Shown here: positions 17,599 to 28,377 of the stretch, piece after piece
Layout: each line of letters starts with the position of its first letter
Numbering within the stretch: position 1 is the first letter of the stretch
Source: Xylophilus sp. Leaf220
GTDB lineage: Bacteria > Pseudomonadota > Gammaproteobacteria > Burkholderiales > Burkholderiaceae_C
Assembly (NCBI RefSeq): GCF_001421705.1
Contig: NZ_LMKO01000001.1
Span: 610,170-674,169, forward strand
DNA length: 64,000 bases
Reading direction: 5' to 3'
Program-made: the position numbers and the translations under genes
Notes under the pieces: model-generated
Databases searched by the model: none
Told to the model about the DNA's origin: nothing
What the model saw: the letters and a program-made list of their open reading frames with translations, nothing else

Positions 17599-18365
17599 GC
17601 TGCCTCCTTCGCCACGCCCAGGTAGGCTTCCTGCACCACCGCGGAGGCGATCACCTCGGCCGGCGCGCCATCGGCCACCAGGGCGCCGTTGTGCAGCACG
17701 ATGATGCGGTCCGCCAGCTCGCGCACCACGTCCATCTTGTGCTCCACCAGCAGGATCGTCTTGGTCTTGTCCTGCTTCAGCGCGCGGATCAGGTCCAGGA
17801 TCACCGGCGCCTCCGCCGCGTTCATGCCCGCAGTCGGCTCGTCGAACAGGAACACCTTCGCCCCCAGCGCCATCAGCAGCGCCACTTCCAGCTTGCGCTG
17901 GTCGCCGTGCGGCAGGCTGGCGACCGGGGCCGCGGCCTTGGGCAGCAGCGCCACCGTGGCCAGGATCGACTCGGCGCGCTCGGTCAGCACGCGGTGGTCG
18001 CTCCAGATGCTCCACAGATTCAGCCCGCGCCGGTGCGGTCCGTCGTGGGTGGCCTGCACCGCCAGGCGCACATTCTCCAGCACGCTCAGGTTCGGGAACA
18101 GGTTGGTCAGCTGGAAGGCCCGCCCCAGCCCGGCCCGGGTGCGGGCCGAAACGGGCAGGCGCGACAGGTCCTGCCCGTCGAGCAGCACCTCGCCCTCGGT
18201 CGCCGGCAGCTGGCCGGAGATGAGGTTGAAGTACGTCGTCTTGCCCGCGCCGTTGGGGCCGACGATCGCGGTCAGCGTGCCGGGCGCGAAGCGGCAGCTC
18301 ACCCGGTTGACGGCGACGTGGCCGCCGAAGCGGATCGTCAGGTTGCGGGTTTCCAGCAGTCCCAT
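17595..18365 (-). CDS. livG: HAAT-family ABC transporter ATPase LivG
   Basis: 256-residue ATPase. Walker A GPNGAGKTT (about 37-45), Q-loop followed by AFQLTNLFPNLSVLENV, Walker B VFLFDEPTAGM and LLVEHKMDVV. The ABC signature is the divergent LPHGDQRKLEVA, as in LivG-type subunits (LSYGDQR in the second copy at 56998). It starts 19 bp after the depolymerase stop, placing the depolymerase within the transporter operon. Confidence 0.94.
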   Translation of the reverse strand: MGLLETRNLTIRFGGHVAVNRVSCRFAPGTLTAIVGPNGAGKTTYFNLISGQLPATEGEVLLDGQDLSRLPVSARTRAGLGRAFQLTNLFPNLSVLENVRLAVQATHDGPHRRGLNLWSIWSDHRVLTERAESILATVALLPKAAAPVASLPHGDQRKLEVALLMALGAKVFLFDEPTAGMNAAEAPVILDLIRALKQDKTKTILLVEHKMDVVRELADRIIVLHNGALVADGAPAEVIASAVVQEAYLGVAKEAA

Positions 18366-18384
18366 GGGTTCCTCGGTGGGCGTC

Positions 18385-19893
18385 TCAGCAGGTGCCGATG
18401 ACGTAGTTGCCGGGCGCGGTGCGCTTCAGCGTCGTGGTGGTGTAGATGTTCCACAGGCCCATGTACTGGTTGGAGCCGTAGGCGTAGGTGGCGCCGTAGA
18501 GCGCGTAGGCGCGCGCCGCCATCGTGTGGTCGTAGTTGCTCGCGGTGAAGCAGGTGGCGGCGGGTGCGGCGGCGGTGGTGCCGCCGGCCGCGGCCGAGGC
18601 GGCGCCCTCCCCGCCGTTCGCGTCGGTGGCGCGCACCGTCCAGCTGTAGGTGGTGGCGGGCGACAGGCCGGTATCGGTGAAGCCGGTGCCGCTCACCGGC
18701 AGCGCGTTGGCCTTGGTGGTGCCGCGGTAGACGTTGTAGCCGGCCGCGCCGCTCACCGCGCTCCAGCCGATCGCCATGCTGCTGGCAGTCGCGCCGCTGG
18801 TGGTCACGCCGGTGGGCGCGGGCAGCGCGGCGGGCGGCGCCGTGGTGCCGCTGCCGACGATGCGGTCGACCATCGCCTTGACCGCCACCATCTGCGGCCC
18901 CGACTTCTTCGAATAGTTGGCGCTGTCGTAGCCCCACCAGTCCCAGCAGCTGTTGGTGGCGGCGGTGCTCGTCTGCGGATACAGCACCACAATGCGGTTG
19001 GTGTCGGCCCAGCGGTTGTAGCCGGTGTTGCGCACGTACTGCTGTCCGATGTCGGCGGTGTTCTGCTTGCAGCCGTGCAGCACCAGGTGCAGCCGGCAGT
19101 TGTTGCCCGACCCGGCCGCGCAGGCCTGCGGCACGTAGGCCCAGCCGGTGGTCGCCATGCCGTGGCCGCTGACGAACGCGCTCTGGTCGTACTCGACGAA
19201 GCTGCCCGAGAGGGTGCCGTTGTTGCGCGGGCTCAGCGTGCCGTAGAGCTGCTGCAGCATCGCGCCGGCCAGGTCGAAATTGCAGTCGTTGATGTAGGGC
19301 GACGCCTTGGTCGAGCAGGTGCTGCCGTAGTCGTCGGTGACCATCGCATGCTCGGACGCGATGTCCTTTTTGTAGACCACGTTGGCGCTCGGCACGTAGC
19401 TTTGGTAGTAGGTCTTCAGCGCATCCATCACCCCGGTCTTGACGGTGCTGTCGAGCGTGCCGGAGAACAGGTAGACCTTCGATGCCGCGAGGTTCGAGGT
19501 CGGGTCGATCAGCCCCTGGCCGGCCCAGCTGTTGGTGGTGCTCACCAGGCTGGCGGTGGGGATGCCCGAGGGGCTCGCCATGCAGCGGCCGGTGGCGTTG
19601 AGCACCGAGCCTTCGGCGCAGTAGAACGGCCCGCCCGCGACCACGCCGGCGCCGGTCTTGAAGGTGGCCGAGTACGCCACGTGCAGCTGCACCGCCATGA
19701 AGCCGCCGGCCGACAGGCCCGAGACGGTCGTCTGGGCGGCGTCCAGGCCCAGCTGCGGCAGCGGCACCGCCGCATGGGCGCCGGCCGCGGCGAGCGCGAC
19801 CACCGCCGCGAGGACGCTACGGCGCACCGCGCGAAAACGGCGCGGGCGGTGCGAGGACACGAGAGGCGAAGGAACCGATGGACCGATTGGCAT
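18385..19893 (-). CDS. phaZ: Secreted short-chain-length PHA (PHB) depolymerase with fibronectin III domain
   Basis: 502 residues from ATG 19893, preceded by AGGAGA; the neighbouring ATG 5 bp upstream is out of frame. A Sec signal peptide ends near AGAHA (about 41). The esterase domain has lipase box GLSAGG with Ser61, then QLHVAYSATFKTGAGVVAGGPFYCAEGS and LVLHGCKQN, typical of extracellular type 2 catalytic domains of poly(3-hydroxybutyrate) depolymerases. A fibronectin type III linker (about 353-440) and a Cys-containing C-terminal segment (YDHTMAARAYALYGATYAYGS start), probably the polymer-binding part, follow. It would hydrolyse PHB outside the cell to monomers and dimers. It lies between a periplasmic binding protein and the ABC transporter genes. 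Confidence 0.92.
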   Translation of the reverse strand: MPIGPSVPSPLVSSHRPRRFRAVRRSVLAAVVALAAAGAHAAVPLPQLGLDAAQTTVSGLSAGGFMAVQLHVAYSATFKTGAGVVAGGPFYCAEGSVLNATGRCMASPSGIPTASLVSTTNSWAGQGLIDPTSNLAASKVYLFSGTLDSTVKTGVMDALKTYYQSYVPSANVVYKKDIASEHAMVTDDYGSTCSTKASPYINDCNFDLAGAMLQQLYGTLSPRNNGTLSGSFVEYDQSAFVSGHGMATTGWAYVPQACAAGSGNNCRLHLVLHGCKQNTADIGQQYVRNTGYNRWADTNRIVVLYPQTSTAATNSCWDWWGYDSANYSKKSGPQMVAVKAMVDRIVGSGTTAPPAALPAPTGVTTSGATASSMAIGWSAVSGAAGYNVYRGTTKANALPVSGTGFTDTGLSPATTYSWTVRATDANGGEGAASAAAGGTTAAAPAATCFTASNYDHTMAARAYALYGATYAYGSNQYMGLWNIYTTTTLKRTAPGNYVIGTC

Positions 19894-20047
19894 GGCATGT
19901 CTCCTGTGGTGTGAAAAGGCGAAAGCCCTCCCCGTCCCCGTGTGCCCGGAGGTTCGTGAACAAAAATCGACGGCAAAAAAGGGGCGCGAAAACCGTAGTG
20001 AGCAAGCCCGCGCAATCGGCTGCGCAGCAGGTTTGCGCAACCCTTTT

Positions 20048-21235
20048 TCAGCGGGTGTTGCGGATCGGGATGTTCATCTCCGACGGCTTGATCTCGCGCA
20101 CCAGCTCCGGCACGCCCCAGGCGAAGGCCGGGTCGTTCTTGATCCTGAAGTGGTACATGCTCTGCATCGCCTGGTGGTCTTCCTTGCGGAAGGTCATCGT
20201 GCCCTTGGGCGTCTCGAAGCTCATGCCTTCCATGGCGGCGATCAGCTTGTTGGTGCCGGTGTCGCCGTCGGTCTTCTTCAGCGCGGCGACGATGGCCATC
20301 GCCGACGAGAAACCGCCGGCGGTGAAGAAGTCGGGCGGCGCCTTGAACTGCTTGTAGTGGGCCGCGACCAGCGCCTCGTTGACCGGGTTCTTCGGGATGC
20401 CGAAGTAGTAGTAGGTGGCGCCTTCCATGCCCGGCAGGTTCTTGTACGCGGCCATCGCGGGCAGGATGTTGCCGCCGGTGGCGATCTCGATGTTGTAGCG
20501 CTTCAGGTCGAGATCGACGATCTTGAACGGGTTGCCGGCGCCGGCCCAGACGATCCAGATCACCTTGCGGCCGGGCTGGTCCTTCAGCTTGTCGATCAGG
20601 CGCTGCGCGCCGGCGGTGAAGTCGGTGGTGGCGGCCGGCAGGTACTCCTCGTGCACCAGCTTGGCCGACTTGATGGCTTCCTTGAAGGCCTTCACCCCGT
20701 CGCGGCCGAAGGCGTTGTCCTGGCCCAGGGTGGCGATGGTGGTGCCGGCCTTGTCGATCGCCACCGCGTTGCTGATCGCGTCCTGGCTGCTGTTGCGGCC
20801 GGTACGGAAGATGTACTTGTTCCACTTGTCGCCGGTGATCGAATCGGCGACCGCCGGCTCCACCAGCAGGATCTTCTTGTACTCCTCGGCCACCGGCAGC
20901 ATCGCCAGCGCCACGCCCGAGGCGGTGGGGCCGACGGCCAGGTCGGCCTTGTCGTCGGAATAGGCGGTGGCCAGCAGCGACTTGCCCAGGTCGGGCTTGC
21001 CCTGGTCGTCCTTCTCGATCACCACGATCTTGCGGCCGTTGACCGCCATGGTGCCGCCGGTGGCGTACTCCAGGCCCATCATCAGGCCGGTCTGCGTCTG
21101 CTTGCCGTAGGCCTCCAGCGGGCCGGTCTTGCTGTAGACGTGGGCGATCCGGATGTCCTTGCCCTGGGCGAAGACGGGTGCGGCGGTGACGGCGGCCAGG
21201 GCGGCTGCGACGGCGATCAGGCTACGGCGGTGCAT
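20048..21235 (-). CDS. Periplasmic substrate-binding protein of HAAT ABC transporter
   Basis: 395 residues from ATG 21235 (MHRRSLIAVAAALAAV) with GAGGAGAC upstream and a clear Sec signal peptide ending in AQG. Type I periplasmic-binding fold (Peripla_BP_6): IRIAHVYSKTGPLEAYGKQ opens lobe 1, and GPTASGVALAMLPVAEE and ATLGQDNAFGRDGVKAFKEA follow. It is the first gene of the operon, about 22 nt behind the predicted transcription start of a sigma-54 promoter. By context it binds the product of the depolymerase encoded next (hydroxybutyrate or short oligomer). Leucine-type amino acids cannot be excluded from sequence. Confidence 0.9.
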   Translation of the reverse strand: MHRRSLIAVAAALAAVTAAPVFAQGKDIRIAHVYSKTGPLEAYGKQTQTGLMMGLEYATGGTMAVNGRKIVVIEKDDQGKPDLGKSLLATAYSDDKADLAVGPTASGVALAMLPVAEEYKKILLVEPAVADSITGDKWNKYIFRTGRNSSQDAISNAVAIDKAGTTIATLGQDNAFGRDGVKAFKEAIKSAKLVHEEYLPAATTDFTAGAQRLIDKLKDQPGRKVIWIVWAGAGNPFKIVDLDLKRYNIEIATGGNILPAMAAYKNLPGMEGATYYYFGIPKNPVNEALVAAHYKQFKAPPDFFTAGGFSSAMAIVAALKKTDGDTGTNKLIAAMEGMSFETPKGTMTFRKEDHQAMQSMYHFRIKNDPAFAWGVPELVREIKPSEMNIPIRNTR

Positions 21236-21265
21236 GCGGTGTCTCCTCGTTGTGATGGCTGGATA

Positions 21266-21282
21266 TTGCACAGTCCGTGCCT
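21266..21282 (-). promoter_or_regulatory. Sigma-54 (-24/-12) promoter of depolymerase operon
   Basis: Minus strand AGGCACGGACTGTGCAA matches the consensus TGGCACG-N4-TTGCW. GG (21281-21280) and GC (21269-21268) have exactly the required 10-bp spacing. The start of transcription falls near 21257, giving a leader of about 22 nt with the ribosome binding site in it. Confidence 0.8.
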
Positions 21283-21333
21283 GCACGTATCCCGTTGATT
21301 TCACTGGAGACGCCTTGCCCCGCCGCAGAAGAA

Positions 21334-21350
21334 TGCCTGAATTTCAGACA
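21334..21350. promoter_or_regulatory. Upstream activator site 1
   Basis: Minus strand TGTCTGAAATTCAGGCA is a near-perfect 17-bp palindrome. It lies about 85 bp upstream of the predicted start, the usual distance for an enhancer-binding protein. A second site of the same pattern is centred 24 bp further on. Confidence 0.6.
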
Positions 21351-21357
21351 ACTGCGG

Positions 21358-21371
21358 TGCCTGGAATCCGG

Positions 21372-21374
<3 letters not shown>
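21358..21374. promoter_or_regulatory. Upstream activator site 2 (overlaps activator stop)
   Basis: Minus strand TGACCGGATTCCAGGCA shares the pattern TGnCyGrAwTyCAGGCA with site 1. It overlaps the stop codon of the sigma-54 activator gene (21372-21374). Confidence 0.5.
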
Positions 21375-22892
<1,518 letters not shown>

Positions 22893-22929
22893 GGGCCGAT
22901 GGTAGCCCTGCCTGCGCGGTGGAGAAGGA

Positions 22930-23310
22930 TCAGGCGGCGGGTGTCTCGTCGATCACTGGGGCGGCGTCGATATCGCGGCGGACAGAGTCGCGGTCGCGGT
23001 GGTCGTTGCGGCGGTCGAGCGTGCTTTCCAGCAGGTGCTTGAGCTTGCGCAGGGCGCCGCGGAAGGCTTCGTCGACGGTCGGCGCGTGGTGGGTCACGGC
23101 GGCGGGGTGCTGGTGCGCCACGCGCGCCTCCATCACGCAGCGCTTGTCGTCGGCACCGGCCTTGCCGCTGTTCTCGTCGCTGATGTGCACTTCGACGCGG
23201 GTGACATGGTCCTTGAACCGGGCCAGGCCCGCATTCACCTCTTCGTTCGCCCACAGCTCCATCGCTTCGCGGCCTTCGACACCATTGTGGGTATTGACTT
23301 GTACTTGCAT
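22930..23310 (-). CDS. HPF/RaiA-like ribosome-associated protein
   Basis: 126 residues from ATG 23310 with AAAAGGAGCG upstream. The N-terminal 100 residues resemble the S30EA/HPF fold (MQVQVNTHNGVEGREAMELWANEEV; RVEVHISDENSG; TVDEAFRGALRKLKHLLE). A charged tail rich in Arg and Asp follows. Members bind the 30S decoding region and lower or store ribosome activity in stationary phase. The sequence is divergent from canonical HPF, so the exact action is uncertain. It stands alone between the sigma-54 activator and the MOSC gene. Confidence 0.75.
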   Translation of the reverse strand: MQVQVNTHNGVEGREAMELWANEEVNAGLARFKDHVTRVEVHISDENSGKAGADDKRCVMEARVAHQHPAAVTHHAPTVDEAFRGALRKLKHLLESTLDRRNDHRDRDSVRRDIDAAPVIDETPAA

Positions 23311-23419
23311 GAAGTTGCGCTCCTTTTCACTACGAATCGGCCACACCCGAGGCGGTGTGCCTGTCTGCAGTGTGGCGGCATCGCGCGGCCGGAGGTGTAG
23401 GACCGGGCCGTCTGCGGCC

Positions 23420-23968
23420 TCAGCCCGCGGGCGCGGGCGCCGGCCCGCAGCGCACCGCGTCGCCGACATGCATCCGCCCGCCGACCAGCACCCGCGCCGT
23501 CACCCCGCCGTGGCCGCGCATCGCGTTGTAGGCGCCGGGGCCCAGCAGGTCCTCCATGCGGGAGCACGGGTCGCATGGCCCGGAGATTTCCAGCTGCACC
23601 TCGTCGCCGATCCGCAGCACCATCGGCGCGTCGCGGAACAGGCTGCGCGCGGCCAGCAGGTTCAGGCCGCGCACGACCAGGTTGCGGCGCAGCACGGCAG
23701 CATCGAGCCCGTCGCGGGCCAGGTACGACGCGATCACCGGCAGGTGCTCGGCCTGGATCAGCGTCACCTGCCGCTTGCCCCCGGTGGAGGTCGAGAGCGC
23801 GCTGCGGTCGCCCTGCAGGCCCTTGCCGGCGATGGCGGTGGCCCGGTCGGGCGCCAGCACCGCCGCGCGGCGCGCCGGCCGCAGGTACACGGCTTCGAGC
23901 CGGCCGGCCAGCGGGTACTGCGCGGTGAGCGCACGCAGGTCGTGTGCGGAAGGGGCCGCCACCGTCAC
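23420..23968 (-). CDS. MOSC domain protein
   Basis: 182 residues from GTG 23968, which overlaps the stop of the MscS gene (GTGA). MOSC-domain pattern: [45 protein letters not shown], and [26 protein letters not shown] with conserved cysteines. MOSC proteins bind molybdenum cofactor or carry sulfur; small stand-alone forms like YiiM act on N-hydroxylated compounds. The function here is not known more precisely. Confidence 0.85.
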   Translation of the reverse strand: MTVAAPSAHDLRALTAQYPLAGRLEAVYLRPARRAAVLAPDRATAIAGKGLQGDRSALSTSTGGKRQVTLIQAEHLPVIASYLARDGLDAAVLRRNLVVRGLNLLAARSLFRDAPMVLRIGDEVQLEISGPCDPCSRMEDLLGPGAYNAMRGHGGVTARVLVGGRMHVGDAVRCGPAPAPAG

Positions 23969-26490
23969 ACCGCGCCCGAGGGCGACGGCCCCACCGGCGC
24001 GACCGGCACCGGTGCGTCGGGCGCCAGCGGATCGTCGGCTGGCGGCGCGGCGCGCGCCGGGAACTGCCCGATCGCGCGCAGCCGCGCCAGCACGTCGAAG
24101 AGCAGCGCGCTCTTGACCGAGTACGCCTGCCGCGGCGACGACACCGCGCCGTTGGCGGCGAAGATCAGCCGCTCGGTCTCCACGCTTTCCAGAAACACCT
24201 TGGGCTCGGGCGTGTCCAGCACACCCTCGTTGGCGGCGAAGGCCGCCAGGATGATCTCGCGCACCTGCACCACGTCGGCGTCGAGCGCCATCGGCAGCTT
24301 GAACGACACCTGCCCCAGCGGGTTGGCGAGTGTCACGTTGCGCACGATCTTGGTGATGAATTCCGAGTTGGGCACGATGACGGTCGAGCGGTCGCCCATC
24401 TGGATCTCGGTGGCGCGGACGTTGATCCGGCGGATATCGCCCTCCACCCCGCTCAGCGAGACCCAGTCGCCCACCTTCACCGGTCGCTCGGCCAGCAGGA
24501 TCAGGCCGGAGACGAAGTTGGACACCACCGCCTGCAGGCCGAAACCGATACCCACCGACAGCGCGCTCGCGACCCACGCGATCCGCTCCAGCCCCAGCCC
24601 GATGGCCGACAGCGCGAAGGCCAGCGCCGCGATGGTGCCCATGGTGCCAAGCAGGGTGACGGCCGAGTCGCGCATCGCCGCATCGAGCCCGGTGGTGGGC
24701 AGCAGCCGGTCGCGCAGCCAGCGCTGCGCCAGCCGAACCGCGATGGTGCCGAAGACGAAGACGGCGATCGCCTGCAGCACCGTGCTGGGCTGCAGCCGCA
24801 CCGCGCCGATGGCCACGCCGTCGCGCAGGGACCCGGCGCGCTCCACCAGCTCCACCGGGCCCTGGCCGAAGGGCGCGGCGATCAGCACCACCGCGAACAG
24901 CAGCACCGCCAGCCGGCCCACCGCCGACAGCAGCACCGCCCACTGGGCGCGCATCCGCACGCCCGGTGTCTGGGCGGTCGCGTCGGCATCGCTGCGCGGG
25001 CCGCCGAGCCAGGCGACGAAGGCATCGTCGATCAGCGCATTGAGCAGGTACACCGTGGCCGACACGATCGAGATCCACACCAGCTGCTTGACGATGAAGC
25101 TGCCGACCGCGACGTAGCCCACCAGCAGGCAGAGGAAGCTGGCCGCCATCGCGACCCACACCAGCTTGGCGAGCACTGTCGTCCAGGGCGTGGTGGCGGG
25201 CGCGGCAGAGGCGCCCTCGTCCTGGGCCGCCGCGGCACGGGCGGCGGCCAGCTCGCGGCGGTGCTGCTTCTCGAACCGGTGCAGGCCCCAGGCCAGCACC
25301 AGGCCCATCACCAGCGCCGAAATGCACTCCTGCGCCACGGCCGTCGCCAGGCCGGTGTTGAGCAGCACCGTCAGCCGGTCGAGCCCCCAGCTGCCGACCA
25401 GCACGATCGCCAGCAGCAGCGGATAGCCGTGCATCACCGCCGCCTCGCTGTCGGCGATCGGCGGCAGCCGCCACGATGGCCGGCGGCGCGACAGCAGCGC
25501 GTCGCCCAGCCCTGCCACGAAGGCGCCGAAGCAGATCATGCCGACGCCCGCCAGGAGGAAGCGCTCCAGCGGATCGGACAGCGCGGCGTAGCTGGTGAAA
25601 CCGAGCCGCAGCAGGTGCACCACGACCGCGGGCGCCGCCACGTTGAGCACGGTGAGCGCCAGCGCCAGCAGCGAGCGGCGCAGCCGGCCGGCCGGCACGT
25701 GTTGCGAGGTGAAGCGCAGCAGCAGCCGCACCGCCCAGTAGCGCAGCGCGATCGCGCCGGCCGCGCCCAGCAGCAGCGCCAGCCACACGCCCGGCGGGGT
25801 GGCGCTGGCGGCGGTCTTCAGTTCGGCAGCGGCCTGCCGCAGACGGGCCAGGTCGCGCGGGAGGCTGGCGCGCAGCTCGCGCCAGAACGGCGCACCAAGA
25901 ATCGAGGCGGTGCGCTCGCCGATCTGCGCGGTGAACTGCGCCCGCCGCCGCTCGGCGATCTGGTCGGCCGTCTGCGTGCCTTCGACCGACAGCAGCCGTG
26001 CCAGCTTGACCTGCGCGTCGATCTGCTTGCGGTCTTTCTCCAACGTGGCGCGCTGCTCGGCCACGTCGGGCGCCTCGGCGGCCTTGCCCTCGGGCGCGGC
26101 CCCCAGCTCGGCCAGGCGGGCCTGCACCTTGGCCAGCGCCGGCTCCAGGTCGGTGGCCGTCTGCTCGGCCTGCGCCTGGGCCTGCAGCACCGCGCCGCGC
26201 ATGGTCAGCAGGGTGGTGTCGGGTACCTCGCCCTCCAGCTGCTTCTGCACGCCCTGCAGCGTCTTGCGGGCGGCGTCCAGCACCTCGTCGGTGGTGGGCG
26301 GCGGCGCATCGGGCGGTGCGGCATGGGCGCCCGCGCTGCCCAGCACCAGCAGCACGGTGCAGCACAAGGCCGACAGCCACGCCTGCCAGGGTACGGCTCG
26401 GCGTACCGGGCGCGGGCGCACCGTCCTGGTGGCATGCAGTGGCGGGGTGGCGGACGGGCCCGGCAGGGCGAAGCGGGAGGATTCGGTCAT
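23965..26490 (-). CDS. Large mechanosensitive ion channel (MscS type, DUF3772)
   Basis: 841 residues from ATG 26490 ([12 protein letters not shown]). A signal sequence is followed by a long coiled-coil periplasmic domain (about 70-220, the DUF3772 type with many Glu/Gln/Ala). About eleven membrane helices lead to the MscS pore and beta domain: [30 protein letters not shown], then [21 protein letters not shown]. It releases solutes on membrane tension after osmotic downshock. Pro/Ala-rich C-terminal tail. The MOSC gene is coupled downstream. Confidence 0.92.
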   Translation of the reverse strand: MTESSRFALPGPSATPPLHATRTVRPRPVRRAVPWQAWLSALCCTVLLVLGSAGAHAAPPDAPPPTTDEVLDAARKTLQGVQKQLEGEVPDTTLLTMRGAVLQAQAQAEQTATDLEPALAKVQARLAELGAAPEGKAAEAPDVAEQRATLEKDRKQIDAQVKLARLLSVEGTQTADQIAERRRAQFTAQIGERTASILGAPFWRELRASLPRDLARLRQAAAELKTAASATPPGVWLALLLGAAGAIALRYWAVRLLLRFTSQHVPAGRLRRSLLALALTVLNVAAPAVVVHLLRLGFTSYAALSDPLERFLLAGVGMICFGAFVAGLGDALLSRRRPSWRLPPIADSEAAVMHGYPLLLAIVLVGSWGLDRLTVLLNTGLATAVAQECISALVMGLVLAWGLHRFEKQHRRELAAARAAAAQDEGASAAPATTPWTTVLAKLVWVAMAASFLCLLVGYVAVGSFIVKQLVWISIVSATVYLLNALIDDAFVAWLGGPRSDADATAQTPGVRMRAQWAVLLSAVGRLAVLLFAVVLIAAPFGQGPVELVERAGSLRDGVAIGAVRLQPSTVLQAIAVFVFGTIAVRLAQRWLRDRLLPTTGLDAAMRDSAVTLLGTMGTIAALAFALSAIGLGLERIAWVASALSVGIGFGLQAVVSNFVSGLILLAERPVKVGDWVSLSGVEGDIRRINVRATEIQMGDRSTVIVPNSEFITKIVRNVTLANPLGQVSFKLPMALDADVVQVREIILAAFAANEGVLDTPEPKVFLESVETERLIFAANGAVSSPRQAYSVKSALLFDVLARLRAIGQFPARAAPPADDPLAPDAPVPVAPVGPSPSGAV

Positions 26491-26643
26491 CCAGGGCAGC
26501 GCGGCGCGCGCGGAGAAGGCAGGGGCCGCGATTGTCACGTGCAGGGCGGGCCGCACGTCACAGTTCGTTACGGGCGGGGCCTCTGCGAAAGCCACCGGGT
26601 AGCATCCGGGCTTTCCCGACCGGTCGCCCCGACCCTCCGCGCC

Positions 26644-27774
26644 ATGAAGTCCTCCCAACTCGAACAAAAAACCTTCCTATGGCTGCTGGTGGCCGTTACG
26701 GTCGCTTTCTTCTGCATCCTGTTCCCGTTCTACGGCGCGGTCTTCTGGGCGGCCATCCTGGCGCTGCTCTTCGCGCCGATGCGCCGATGGATCCTCAGGC
26801 GCATGCCCAAGCGCCGCAACCTCGCGACCTTCGCCACGCTCGGCATCTGCCTGGTGATCGTGATCCTGCCGGTGGCGCTGATCATGGTGTCGCTGGTGCA
26901 GGAGGTGACCCTGGTGGTGCAGCGGGTGCAGTCGGGCGAATTGAACTTCGGCACGTATTTCCGCGACATCATGGGCTCGATGCCGCACTGGGTGACCGAA
27001 CTGCTCAACCGCTTCGGCATCGGCGACATGAACGCGGTGCAGGCCAAGATCACCACCGCGCTGACGCAGGGCGCGCAGGTCATCACCTCGCGGGCCTTCA
27101 ACATCGGACAGAACACGTTCGAGTTCCTGGTGAGCTTCTTCATCATGCTCTACCTGCTGTACTTCCTGCTGCGCGACGGCGCCCAGCTCTCGGCCCGCAT
27201 CAAGGACGCCATCCCGCTCAACATGGAGCACAAGCAGCAGCTGCTGGGCAAGTTCACCACGGTGATCAAGGCCACGGTGAAGGGCAACATCATCGTGGCG
27301 ATGACGCAGGGCCTGCTCGGCGGCATCGCCCTGTGGTTCCTCGGCATCCACGGCGCGGTGCTGTGGGGCACGCTGATGGCCTTCCTGTCGCTGCTGCCGG
27401 CCATCGGCGCCGGTCTGGTCTGGGGCCCGATCGCGATCTATTTCCTGGCCATCGGCGCGACGGGCAAGGGCATCGGCCTGATCTTCTGGGGCGTGGTGGT
27501 GATCGGCCTGGTCGACAACATCCTGCGGCCCTTGCTGGTCGGCAAGGACACCAAGATGCCCGACTACGTGGTGCTGATCTCGACCCTGGGCGGCATGGCG
27601 CTGTTCGGCCTCAACGGCTTCGTGATCGGCCCGGTGATCGCCGCGATGTTCATGGCGGTGTGGGGGCTGTTCGCTTCGTCCCGCCATGCGGCCGCGCAAG
27701 AACCGGCCGGCCCGGTGCCGCTGCCCGCACCGGTGGCGGCCGACAGCCGCCAAGGCCTGCCGCCGGCGCTTTGA
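26644..27774 (+). CDS. AI-2E family (PerM-like) membrane transporter
   Basis: 376 residues from ATG 26644. About seven to eight membrane helices with a soluble amphipathic region in the middle (about 65-155). The family core is clear: SFFIMLYLLYFLLRDG, KATVKGNIIVAMTQGLLGGIALWFLGI and the loop LLPAIGAGLVWGPIAIY. VDNILRPLLVGKDTKMPDYVVLISTLGGM follows. Members export autoinducer-2 or act as Na+/H+ antiporters; substrate unknown. Divergent from the MscS gene across 153 bp; the DUF2784 gene follows after 10 bp. Confidence 0.9.
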   Translation: MKSSQLEQKTFLWLLVAVTVAFFCILFPFYGAVFWAAILALLFAPMRRWILRRMPKRRNLATFATLGICLVIVILPVALIMVSLVQEVTLVVQRVQSGELNFGTYFRDIMGSMPHWVTELLNRFGIGDMNAVQAKITTALTQGAQVITSRAFNIGQNTFEFLVSFFIMLYLLYFLLRDGAQLSARIKDAIPLNMEHKQQLLGKFTTVIKATVKGNIIVAMTQGLLGGIALWFLGIHGAVLWGTLMAFLSLLPAIGAGLVWGPIAIYFLAIGATGKGIGLIFWGVVVIGLVDNILRPLLVGKDTKMPDYVVLISTLGGMALFGLNGFVIGPVIAAMFMAVWGLFASSRHAAAQEPAGPVPLPAPVAADSRQGLPPAL

Positions 27775-27784
27775 CCGAGGCCGG

Positions 27785-28204
27785 ATGAACCCCCGCCTGG
27801 CCGCCGACGCGGTGCTGGTGCTGCACGGCGCGTTCATCGCCTTCGCCGTGCTGGGCGGCCTGCTGGCGCTGTGGAAGCGCGGCTGGATGCTGCTGCACCT
27901 GCCGGCGCTGGCCTGGGCCGCCTTCGTGATGATGAGCGGGCGCATCTGCCCGCTCACCCCGCTGGAGATCCGGCTCCGGCGCGCGGCCGGCGAGGAAGGC
28001 TACAGCGGCGGCTTCATCGACCACTACCTGGCCGCTGCGATCTACCCCGAGGGCCTGACGCGCACGGTGCAGATCGGCCTGGGCGTGGCGGTGGTGGTGT
28101 TCAACCTGGGCGTCTACCTCCTGGTGCTGAGGCGCCGGAGCCGACATGCTGCCGCTTCGCACGCTGCGGGGCCGACGTTGCACGAACCGCAGGCTGGAGG
28201 TTGA
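27785..28204 (+). CDS. DUF2784 membrane protein
   Basis: 139 residues from ATG 27785. Three hydrophobic helices, at about 10-30, 35-55 and 95-115. The DUF2784 signature GRICPLTPLEIRLRRAAGEEGYSGGFIDHYL lies between helices two and three. Function unknown. Probably cotranscribed with the upstream permease (10-bp gap). The last 20 residues are not conserved-looking. Confidence 0.85.
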   Translation: MNPRLAADAVLVLHGAFIAFAVLGGLLALWKRGWMLLHLPALAWAAFVMMSGRICPLTPLEIRLRRAAGEEGYSGGFIDHYLAAAIYPEGLTRTVQIGLGVAVVVFNLGVYLLVLRRRSRHAAASHAAGPTLHEPQAGG

Positions 28205-28377
28205 TCTCCAAGGCCGGATTGGCGAGCGGTGTGGCACGGCAGCACCGCGACTGCCGCTGCGGTCCTACAGCGGTGCTTACAACTGGTACGGACGCACGCG
28301 AACGCCGCCCCTAGCATGGGCTGCACTCCCCGGGGCCGCCGCACGGCCCTCGCCCGCCACCTTGCCGCGTACCTGCC

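Noticed and set aside
14642-18365. Naming the first liv-type transporter as a leucine importer
   Set aside because: The family fits, but operon partners point to another solute; substrate left open.
23944-27774. Plus-strand open frame of 1276 codons running into the AI-2E permease gene
   Set aside because: Only the last 376 codons (from ATG 26644) encode a recognisable protein; the rest is antisense to the MscS gene.
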